A stretch of DNA of 64,000 nt from Alphaproteobacteria bacterium (GTDB lineage: Bacteria; Myxococcota_A; UBA796; GCA-2862545): positions 1 through 64,000 of the forward strand of contig JACKEO010000020.1 in assembly GCA_020632955.1 (NCBI GenBank), given 5' to 3'. The notes beneath the pieces were generated by a model, which was not told the origin of the DNA, searched no databases, and was given only the letters and a program-made list of their open reading frames with translations. This document shows positions 25,903 through 37,460 of the stretch, piece after piece (position 1 is the stretch's first letter; each line of letters starts with the position of its first letter). The position numbers were made by a program, and so were the translations under genes.

Positions 25903-26514
25903 GTGCGTCGCCACCTCCTCGAGCTGTCCGTCCTCCCCGCCCTCCTGTCGCCGACGCTGGCCCTCGCCGCGGAGCAGGACGCCACCCCGGCGAGCGTCCT
26001 GCAGGTGGAGCGCCTCGCCTCGGTCCCGGACGCCGAGGCCGAGGAGGTGCTCCAACGGGTCCTGGCCTGGAGCGCCCGGGCCCTCCCCCCGTCGGCCCGG
26101 GTGGAGACGGTGGACGGGGTGGTCCTCGCCTCGCTGGACGTCCCCCTGGCCCTCGACGTGCCGCCGGCCTCCCGCGCCCTCGACGGCGCGCTCCGGGTGC
26201 AGCTCGTGGTGACCCCGCTGGACGGCGGCGCGCACGCCCTCGTCGAGCGCCTGACCCACGGCGCTGACGGCGGTGCCCACGCCGTGTCGCTGGGCGTGCT
26301 GTCGGACGCGGCCGATCCCGGCCCGGCGGTGTGTGGTGACGTGGTGCGGCGGAGCGCCGCCTGCCAACGGGGTCACGCCGCCCTCTGCGCCGTCTCCACC
26401 TGCGACCCGGCGTGGCGCGTCGAGGCCTGGGACGCGGCGCGCACCGCCGCCACCACGCTCGCGCGCGACCTGCTGGACGGCTGGGAGCGCGCGCTGGTGC
26501 CGCCGACCCCGTGA
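25903..26514 (+). CDS. Exported protein of unknown function
   Basis: 203 residues from a GTG at 25903 with GGAG upstream; this start gives a signal peptide (basic RR, then HLLELSVLPALLSPTLALA). An upstream GTG at 25861 would add 14 residues before it. The mature part is beta-rich with Val/Leu strands (VETVDGVVLASLDVPLALDV) and ends in a helix; cysteines occur in the second half (VCGDVVRRSAAC, LCAVSTC) and may form disulfides. I do not recognise it. It is convergent with the next gene, with 9 bases between stops. Confidence 0.6.
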   Translation: MRRHLLELSVLPALLSPTLALAAEQDATPASVLQVERLASVPDAEAEEVLQRVLAWSARALPPSARVETVDGVVLASLDVPLALDVPPASRALDGALRVQLVVTPLDGGAHALVERLTHGADGGAHAVSLGVLSDAADPGPAVCGDVVRRSAACQRGHAALCAVSTCDPAWRVEAWDAARTAATTLARDLLDGWERALVPPTP

Positions 26515-26523
26515 TCGCGGCGC

Positions 26524-27288
26524 TCAGGGCACCGTGAAGGCGTGCACCTGGCGCAGCTCGGGCGCGAGCTCGTCGAAGCCCTCGGCCGCGGGATCCAGGA
26601 GGTTCCGCGTGACGAGGGCGTAGGTGCCTCGCGCGAGCTCCTCCGACTTCATCGCCCAGGTGCGGTCGTCGAGCTTCAGGAACTGCAGCGGCACCGTGAC
26701 CGCCGAGACCCACAGATCGACCGTGACCTCGGTGCTGCCGTCGATGGCCGGCACCTCGGCCTTGTCCACCCGCTCCAGGCGGTGCAGGGCGATGCCCGCG
26801 GCCTCCACCTGCGCCTCGGTGAGGCTGGTGCGGAAGATGACCCTGAGCGGGTCGCCCTCCACCTCGACCTCGCTCGGTGCGGCCACGCCGCGCCAGGTGC
26901 GCGTGCCGCCGCTCACGGTGCGGACGGCGAGGCCCTCGAGGTGGTCGTAGCCGCTGGGGCCGATGGCGTGGAAGCCCTCCTGCGGCGGGATGGGCACGAT
27001 CTCGAAGGGCTCGCGCCAGGACTTGGTGGTGTCGAGCGGCTCGATGGGGTCGGTGCGGGTGACGAAGCCCTCCTTCTCGATGGTGATCATCACGTCACCG
27101 AGCATCGGCAGGGTGAAGGTGCCCTCGCCGTCGGTGGTGAGGGTGCCGTCCACCTCCTCCACCGTGATGGTCGCGCCCTCCACCGGATCCCCCCAGAGGT
27201 CGATCACCTGGCCCACGATCACCACGGGCTGGCTGCACGTGCAGGCGGCGAGGTGCAAGGTGCCGAGGATCGCGAGCAGACGGGTCAT
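26524..27288 (-). CDS. Lipoprotein with carboxypeptidase-regulatory-like domain
   Basis: 254 residues. Lipobox LAAC with Cys16 and a second cysteine two residues on. Residues 24-90 form a carboxypeptidase-regulatory-like (transthyretin-type) domain, with VVIVGQVIDLWGDPVEGATITVEE and the beta-hairpin LTTDGEGTFTLP. The rest is a beta-rich domain without known motifs. The start overlaps the stop of the upstream small gene by four bases (ATGA), so they are co-translated. Likely anchored to the envelope. Function unknown. Confidence 0.75.
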   Translation of the reverse strand: MTRLLAILGTLHLAACTCSQPVVIVGQVIDLWGDPVEGATITVEEVDGTLTTDGEGTFTLPMLGDVMITIEKEGFVTRTDPIEPLDTTKSWREPFEIVPIPPQEGFHAIGPSGYDHLEGLAVRTVSGGTRTWRGVAAPSEVEVEGDPLRVIFRTSLTEAQVEAAGIALHRLERVDKAEVPAIDGSTEVTVDLWVSAVTVPLQFLKLDDRTWAMKSEELARGTYALVTRNLLDPAAEGFDELAPELRQVHAFTVP

Positions 27289-27575
27289 GTCGGGCCTCCG
27301 GGAGCGCCGGGACCATAGCGCGTTTCACCGAACCAGCGGTCGAGCGTGCCGTCCTCCAGCTCGGCCAGCGCGTGCTCGGTGAAGCGCAGGTAGGTGAGCC
27401 AGGCGTGGAGGCTGGCCGCGTCTGCCGGGGCCTGGGACTGGGCCACCCGCGCCAGGCGCTTGGGGATCTCCTGCTCCTCGCACCAGGTGCGCACCCGCGT
27501 GAGGAAGTCGTGCACCACGAGCACCGCGTCGGCGGGATCGACCTCGGCGGGTCGCGTGGGGTCGTAGAGGGTCAC
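27285..27575 (-). CDS. Small helical protein, unknown function
   Basis: 96 residues without a signal peptide. Mostly helical, with DFLTRVRTWCEEQEIPKRLARV and ASLHAWLTYLRFTEHALAEL, and a Gly/Pro tail. It is coupled to the downstream lipoprotein by an ATGA overlap, which supports expression. There is one cysteine. No family was recognised. It is divergent from the polyprenyl synthase gene, with about 230 bases between the starts. Confidence 0.6.
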   Translation of the reverse strand: MTLYDPTRPAEVDPADAVLVVHDFLTRVRTWCEEQEIPKRLARVAQSQAPADAASLHAWLTYLRFTEHALAELEDGTLDRWFGETRYGPGAPGGPT

Positions 27576-27802
27576 GGATCACCTCCTGGGCCGTCACCAG
27601 ACGTCCCGCGCGCGCAGCCTACTGCTGCGAGGGAGGCTGCGGGGAGGCGACGGGCGATACGGTGCGAGGCTGACCCGAGGCTTCCATGCCGCGAGCCCTC
27701 CGTACGAGCGCGCCGGTGGAACCGGTGTCCGACCCGTCGCCGGTCGGGGGGCAGGCGTCCGCCGATCGGATAGCAGGCGGCTCGCTCCGCGGAGCCGAGC
27801 TG

Positions 27803-28828
27803 ATGACGACGTCCCTGCCAGGTGGCGAGGCACGGCGTCTGCGCCCCTCCGGGTTGCGGGCAGGGCGGGGTCCGGGTCGGATCGAGGGACCGGCGGCGGC
27901 GCTGGGGCTCGTCGCCGAGGAGCTCGCCGCGGCGGAGCGCGCGCTGCGCACCCTGGTGGTGAGCGACGTGGCCGCGGTGCCCCACGTGGCCGGCTACCTC
28001 GCCGATGCGGGCGGCAAGCGCCTCCGTCCGGCCCTCACGGCCCTGGGTGCCCGGGCGGCGGGCTTCCGTGGCCCCGTGGCGGAGCTGGCCTGCTGCGGCG
28101 AGCTCATCCACCTCGGCAGCCTGCTGCACGACGACGTCGTGGACCAGGGCGAGGTCCGTCGGGGTCGGCCGGCCGCGCAGGTGGTGTGGGGCAACGCGGT
28201 GGCGGTGCTCACCGGCGACTTCTGCGTGGCGCGCGCGCTGCTCGCGGCGTCCCGCCATGGCGGACCGCGGGCCGCGGAGCAGCTCGCCGAGACGGTCACC
28301 GAGATGGCGGTGGGCGAGGTGGTGCAGCTCCAGCACGCCGGCGACCTCGACAACGACCTCGCCACCTACCTGTCGGTGGTGGAGCGGAAGACGGCCAGCC
28401 TCATCGGGTGGTGCGCCGCCGCGGGCGCCTGGGCGGCCGAGGACGTGGCCGCCGCGGATGCCCTGCAGACCTACGGGCGCAAGGTGGGCGTGGCCTTCCA
28501 GATCACCGACGACGTGCTCGACTACCGGCACGGCACCGGCAAGGAGGTGGGCCGCGACCTCGCCGAGCGCAAGGTCACGCTGCCGCTCCTCCACGCCATG
28601 CAGCGGCTGCCCGACCTGCACGGCACGCTCGCGGAGGGTGCGCCCTCGCCTGCCGAGCTGCGGGAGCTCGTCGAGGTGATCCGGGCCTCGGGTGCGCTCG
28701 ACGATGCCCTGGTCGACGCCGCCGCCTACGCCACCGACGCGGTGGACGCCCTGCGCGCCCTGCCGCCCTCCGAGGCGCGGGATGCCCTCGAGGTGCTCGC
28801 CGGCCACGTCGTCGAGCGCTCGCGATGA
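27803..28828 (+). CDS. Polyprenyl diphosphate synthase (isoprenoid side-chain synthase)
   Basis: 341 residues from the ATG at 27803. Class I prenyltransferase motifs: GGKRLRPAL, the first aspartate-rich motif LLHDDVVD, the GNAVAVLTGDF region, and the second aspartate-rich motif FQITDDVLDYR. It builds the all-trans side chain of menaquinone by adding isopentenyl units; chain length cannot be read. An upstream in-frame ATG at 27686 would give 380 residues, longer than usual, so 27803 is preferred. It heads a coupled operon (ATGA) with a UbiX-like gene and futalosine-pathway genes, which sets its role in menaquinone synthesis. Confidence 0.87.
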   Translation: MTTSLPGGEARRLRPSGLRAGRGPGRIEGPAAALGLVAEELAAAERALRTLVVSDVAAVPHVAGYLADAGGKRLRPALTALGARAAGFRGPVAELACCGELIHLGSLLHDDVVDQGEVRRGRPAAQVVWGNAVAVLTGDFCVARALLAASRHGGPRAAEQLAETVTEMAVGEVVQLQHAGDLDNDLATYLSVVERKTASLIGWCAAAGAWAAEDVAAADALQTYGRKVGVAFQITDDVLDYRHGTGKEVGRDLAERKVTLPLLHAMQRLPDLHGTLAEGAPSPAELRELVEVIRASGALDDALVDAAAYATDAVDALRALPPSEARDALEVLAGHVVERSR

Positions 28829-29397
28829 CCCGGCTGGTGGTCGGCGTCGGAGGCGCGAGCGGTGCCGTGTACGCCCAGCGCCTGCTCGGGGTGCTCGCCG
28901 CGCGCGGCGACGTGGAGGCCCACGTCGTCTTCAGCAAGATGGGGCGCGTGGTCTGGCACGACGAGATCGGCACCGACCCCGCCGACCTCGGCTTCCCGCT
29001 CTACGCGTCGGGCGACATGGCCGCCGCCTTCGCCTCGGGCTCGGCGCGCTTCGACGGCATGGTGGTGGTGCCCTGCTCGGGCGGCGGCCTCGGTCGCATC
29101 GCCCACGGGCTGTCCACCGATCTGGTGGGCCGCGCGGCCGACGTCTGCCTCAAGGAGCGGCGGCCGCTGCTCCTCGTGCTCCGCGAGAGCCCGTACAGCC
29201 TGGTGCACTGCCGGAACATGGTGGCGGCCACCGAAGCGGGCGCCACGATCATCCCGGCGAGCCCCAGCTTCTACAGCCGACCCGGCGATCTCGGTGCGGC
29301 GGTCGACACCGTGGTCGCGCGCGTGATGGACCACCTGGGCCTGGCCGACCACACCCTCCAGCCGCGGTGGACGGGCCTGCAGGGGGGTGCGGCATGA
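28825..29397 (+). CDS. UbiX-like flavin prenyltransferase (menaquinone branch)
   Basis: 190 residues. Motifs: VGVGGASGAVYAQRLL for FMN binding, VVVPCSGGGLGRIAHGLSTDLVGRAADV, and KERRPLLLVLRESPYSLVHCRNM, all UbiX hallmarks. UbiX makes prenylated FMN, the cofactor of UbiD-type decarboxylases. In futalosine-pathway organisms a UbiX/UbiD pair is thought to act on 1,4-dihydroxy-6-naphthoate or its prenylated form. The UbiD partner is not in the window. Start and stop overlap both neighbours by four bases, so the gene is tightly coupled within the menaquinone operon. Confidence 0.88.
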   Translation: MTRLVVGVGGASGAVYAQRLLGVLAARGDVEAHVVFSKMGRVVWHDEIGTDPADLGFPLYASGDMAAAFASGSARFDGMVVVPCSGGGLGRIAHGLSTDLVGRAADVCLKERRPLLLVLRESPYSLVHCRNMVAATEAGATIIPASPSFYSRPGDLGAAVDTVVARVMDHLGLADHTLQPRWTGLQGGAA

Positions 29398-30530
29398 ACG
29401 CGCTCGACCTGGACCGCACCCTGCCGCGCGCCGCGCGCCGCGCGCTGGAGGCCGACGGCGTCGGTGACGTGGTCGACAAGGTGATCGCAGCGGAGCGGCT
29501 CGACCTCGACGACGGGCTCCGGCTCTTCGAGGCGCCGTCGGCGGCCGCCGTGGGCGCGCTGGCCAACCTCGTGCGCGAGCGTCGGCACGGCGACCTCACC
29601 TTCTTCAACCGGAACCTGCACATCAACGCCACGAACGTGTGCGAGGCCACGTGCATGTTCTGCGCCTTCAGCCGGCTGAAGACGGGCGACCCCGCCGCCT
29701 ACACGATGTCGCTGGAGCAGGCCGTCGGCCGGGTGCGCGCGCTGCGCGACACCTTCGTGACCGAGGTCCACATCGTCAACGGCCTCAACCCCGACCTGCC
29801 CTTCGCCTACTACACCGACCTGCTGCGGGCGCTGAAGGAGGAGCGGCCCGACCTGCACGTCAAGGGCTTCACCGCGGTGGAGATCCACTACTACGCGGGC
29901 AAATACGGGATGACCTACGCCGAGGTCATCGGCGCGCTGCGCGACGCGGGGCTCGACTCGATGCCCGGCGGAGGGGCCGAGATCTTCGCCGACCGGGTCC
30001 GGCGCCGCATCTGCCACGACAAGGTGGACGCCGACGGGTGGCTGGAGGTGCACCGCACCGCCCACCAGCTCGGGATGCGCACCAACTGCACCATGCTCTT
30101 CGGGATGATCGAGACCGTGGAGGAGCGCCTCGACCACATGCTGCGCCTGCGTGCGCTGCAGGACGAGACGGGCGGCTTCCAGACCTTCATCCCGCTGAAG
30201 TTCCACAACGAGCACAACCGGCTGTCGGGGCTGTACGAGGCCACCGGGGTGGAGGTGCTGCGCACCTACGCCGTGGCCCGCCTGATGCTCGACAACATCG
30301 ACCACCTCAAGGCGTACTGGCCGATGCTGGGCGTGCAGGTGGCGCAGGCCCTGCTCGCGTGGGGCGCCGACGACCTCGATGGCACGGTGCGCGAGGAGCG
30401 CATCTACCACATGGCCGGGGCCACCACGCCCCAGGCCCTGTCGCGCGACGACCTGGTGGCCCTGATCCGCGACGCGGGTCGCCTGCCCGTGGAGCGCGAC
30501 ACGCTCTACCACGTGGCCGCGGAGGTCTAG
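29394..30530 (+). CDS. mqnE: Aminofutalosine synthase (radical SAM)
   Basis: 378 residues. The radical SAM cluster motif CxxxCxxC is at Cys83, Cys87 and Cys90 in NATNVCEATCMFCAF. Other motifs: VHIVNGLNPDLPF, KGFTAVEIHYYAG, DSMPGGGAEIF, FIPLKFHNE and the C-terminal LPVERDTLYHV. MqnE joins SAM to 3-enolpyruvyl benzoate to give aminofutalosine, the second step of the futalosine route. MqnC is a close homologue; PGGGAEIF and VHIVNGLNP favour MqnE. Coupled by ATGA to the UbiX-like gene and followed immediately by the MqnA fusion, whose GTG adjoins its TAG. Confidence 0.87.
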   Translation: MNALDLDRTLPRAARRALEADGVGDVVDKVIAAERLDLDDGLRLFEAPSAAAVGALANLVRERRHGDLTFFNRNLHINATNVCEATCMFCAFSRLKTGDPAAYTMSLEQAVGRVRALRDTFVTEVHIVNGLNPDLPFAYYTDLLRALKEERPDLHVKGFTAVEIHYYAGKYGMTYAEVIGALRDAGLDSMPGGGAEIFADRVRRRICHDKVDADGWLEVHRTAHQLGMRTNCTMLFGMIETVEERLDHMLRLRALQDETGGFQTFIPLKFHNEHNRLSGLYEATGVEVLRTYAVARLMLDNIDHLKAYWPMLGVQVAQALLAWGADDLDGTVREERIYHMAGATTPQALSRDDLVALIRDAGRLPVERDTLYHVAAEV

Positions 30531-32315
30531 GTGGCAGCGCGCGTCCGCGTCGGCACGGTGGGCTACCTCAACGCCCGCCCGCTCACCCTGGCCCTCGATC
30601 CCGAGCGCTTCGAGGTGATCGCCGACCACCCCACCGGCATCGCCGCGCGGCTCGCCCGGGGCGAGGTCGACGTGGCCCTGGCGCCCGTGGCGGCTGTGCT
30701 CGGCGATCCGGAGCTGCGCATCGTGCCGGGCTTCTGCATCGGCGCCGACGGCCCGGTGCAGTCGGTGGGCCTGTTCGCCGAGATCGGGCCCGAGGCCTGG
30801 ACGGAGGTGGTGCTCGACGGCCAGAGCCGCACCTCGCGCACCCTGGCGCGCCTGCTGTTGCGGCACGGACCCCTCGCGGAGCTCGTGCGTCCCGACCTGG
30901 TGATCACCGACGTGCCGCCGGGCACCGCGCCTGCCCGCCTGGGTGGCACGGTGGCGGGTCTCGTCATCGGCGATCCCGCGCGCACCCTGCCCTCGACGTT
31001 GCGCTGCTGGGACCTGGGCGAGATCTGGACCGCCTGGACGGGCAAGCCCTTCGTCTTCGCGGTGTGGGCCTGCCGGGCCGACCTGCCCGCGGACGTGGTG
31101 GAGGCGCTGCAGGAGGCCGGGCGTGCCGGCCTGGCGGCGCGCGAGCGCACCTGGTCGGGCGACGATCTGGCCTACCTCACCACGCACATCCGCTACGAGC
31201 TCGACGAGCGCGCGCTCATGGGCCTGCGGCGGTACGCGGCGCTGGCCGCGCGGGCGGGCCTGCTCCCCTCCGAGCTTGTGCAGATCCACGGACCGCTCGT
31301 CACGCGGCGTGCGCGGCGTGCCGACCTCGAGCGCCTCACCGAGGCGGCCGTGGGCGGCGTGGCGCTGGCAGAGGACGACCTGGTGGCGCTGCTCCGGGAG
31401 GGGCGCGACAGCGAGCTGGGCATGGCGGCCCAGGTGGTGCGGTCGCGACACCGTGCGGTGGGCGAGGGCAGCTACCTGGTGGAGCACCGGGTGGGCGCCG
31501 ATCGGGTGGCCGGGGGAGGGCCGGCCTTCGAGGCCGAGCTCGCCGACGCCGTGGCCCACGACGCGGGCGTGGTGCGCCTCCACGGGCTGGCCTGGCTCGG
31601 CGCGTCCCAGCGGCGCGCCCGCCTGCGGGCGGTGCAGGCCGCGGGCCTGCAGGCCGTGGGTCTCGACCTCGCCGAGGTGCCCGCGGCGGCACACGAGGAG
31701 GGCGGCGACCTGCGCGCCACCCTCGCCGACCTCGCGGCGGCCGGCCTGGCCTCGCTGGACTGGCGCGTCGACGAGGCCCTGGTGGACGTGGCGCTCCTGC
31801 GCGCCGCCGTGCACGCGGGCCTGCGTGTCGACGCCTCCGTGCAGGTCACGCGCCCCGACGCCCTCGTCCGTCAGCTGGTGGGGCTCCGGGCGCTGCAGGC
31901 CGAGACGGGCGCGCTCGCGAGCCTCGCCGTGCACCTGGCCCTGCCCGAGGGGGCGCTCGTCGAGCCCGGTCGGCCCACGCCCTCGGCCTGGCTGCGGGCG
32001 CTCGCGGTGGCGCGGCTCGCCCTGCCGGATCTGCCCCACGTGGTGGCCTCGCCGGCCTCGCAGGGCGTCGATCTCTCGCAGGTCGCGCTGCTGGTGGGGG
32101 CCGACGACCTGGGTCCCGTGGGCACGGGTCCCCTGGAGGCCGCGACGGGCTCGGGTGCCGCCTTCGCCGTGGGCGTCGCCGAGGCCGAGCGTGCGCTGCG
32201 GGTGGCGGGCCTGGAGCCCGTGCGCCGCGACGCCCGCTGGCACACGCTGGGCGGTGCGCTCACCCCGCTGCGCAAGGTGCGTCCCGTGCAGGAGCGCGCC
32301 GACGCCGCGCGCTGA
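30531..32315 (+). CDS. mqnA: Chorismate dehydratase (MqnA) fused to a cysteine-less MqnC-like domain
   Basis: 594 residues, about twice the length of MqnA. Residues 1-265 are MqnA: VGTVGYLNARPL, GEVDVALAPVAAVL, RTSRTLARLLL and LGEIWTAWTGKPFVFAVWA. MqnA dehydrates chorismate to 3-enolpyruvyl benzoate, the first futalosine step. Residues 275-594 follow the outline of MqnC: ALAEDDLVALLREG at its start, LRALQAETGALASL where MqnC has RxLQDETGGF, VGADDLG for GANDFG, and GLEPVRRD near the end. But no CxxxCxxC is present, so it cannot bind the radical SAM cluster. It may be a structural partner for MqnE or MqnC. Start is GTG at 30531, directly after the mqnE stop. Confidence 0.85.
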   Translation: MAARVRVGTVGYLNARPLTLALDPERFEVIADHPTGIAARLARGEVDVALAPVAAVLGDPELRIVPGFCIGADGPVQSVGLFAEIGPEAWTEVVLDGQSRTSRTLARLLLRHGPLAELVRPDLVITDVPPGTAPARLGGTVAGLVIGDPARTLPSTLRCWDLGEIWTAWTGKPFVFAVWACRADLPADVVEALQEAGRAGLAARERTWSGDDLAYLTTHIRYELDERALMGLRRYAALAARAGLLPSELVQIHGPLVTRRARRADLERLTEAAVGGVALAEDDLVALLREGRDSELGMAAQVVRSRHRAVGEGSYLVEHRVGADRVAGGGPAFEAELADAVAHDAGVVRLHGLAWLGASQRRARLRAVQAAGLQAVGLDLAEVPAAAHEEGGDLRATLADLAAAGLASLDWRVDEALVDVALLRAAVHAGLRVDASVQVTRPDALVRQLVGLRALQAETGALASLAVHLALPEGALVEPGRPTPSAWLRALAVARLALPDLPHVVASPASQGVDLSQVALLVGADDLGPVGTGPLEAATGSGAAFAVGVAEAERALRVAGLEPVRRDARWHTLGGALTPLRKVRPVQERADAAR

Positions 32316-32352
32316 TCTCGCGGCCCGCGCCGCCACGCCGCACGGTCGCGGC

Positions 32353-32378
32353 GGCGGGCCCCCGCCGGGAGGCCCGCC
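32353..32378. terminator. GC hairpin between convergent genes
   Basis: GGCGGGC (32353-32359) pairs perfectly with GCCCGCC (32372-32378) across a 12-base loop. It lies in the 75-base gap between the convergent mqnA fusion and the giant surface-protein gene. There is no U-tract, so termination is inferred from position. An alternative GCCGCC/GGCGGC hairpin overlaps it at 32329-32355. Confidence 0.3.
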
Positions 32379-32390
32379 CGCATCGCGCGC

Positions 32391-37015
<4,625 letters not shown>

Positions 37016-37019
<4 letters not shown>

Positions 37020-37460
37020 GCGTCGCACTGGTCGAGGCAGTCGGCGAGGCCGTCGGTGTCGGAGTCGGTGTCGGCGATGCTGCAGCCACACCGACCGGGC
37101 GCGGTCTTGGCGGGGTCGTCGTCGCACTGGTCGTTGCAGTCAGCGGTACCGTCGGTGTCGGAGTCGGTGTCGGCGATGCCGCATCCGCACCGACCAGGCT
37201 CGGTCTTGGCGGGATCGTCGACGCACTGGTCGAGGCAGTCGGGCGTGCCGTCGGTGTCGGAGTCGGTGTCGGCGACGCCGCATCCACACTGACCGGGCTC
37301 GATCTTGGCGGGCGTCGTCGCACTGGTCGTTGCAGTCGGCGGTGCTGTCGGTGTCGGAGTCGGTATCGGCGATGCCGCAGCCGCACTGCCCACGAGGACG
37401 CTGGGGTCGTCGACGCACTGGTCGTTGCAGTCGGCGGTGCCGTCGGGTGATCAGGTCGGT
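37016..37460 (-). other. Cluster of four compensating indels inside the repeat array
   Basis: Compared with neighbouring repeat units, one base is missing at about 37020 (GGGGTCGCGTCG for GGGGTCGTCGTCG), two at about 37312 (GGCGGGCGTCG), four at 37386-37408 (CACTGCCCACGAGGACGCTGGGG), and one is added at about 37447 (CCGTCGGGTGATCAGGTCGG). The sum is minus six, so the frame is correct on both sides. Units inside this stretch also carry unusual substitutions. Consensus error in a repeat is the simplest reading; genuine mutation is the alternative. Confidence 0.8.
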
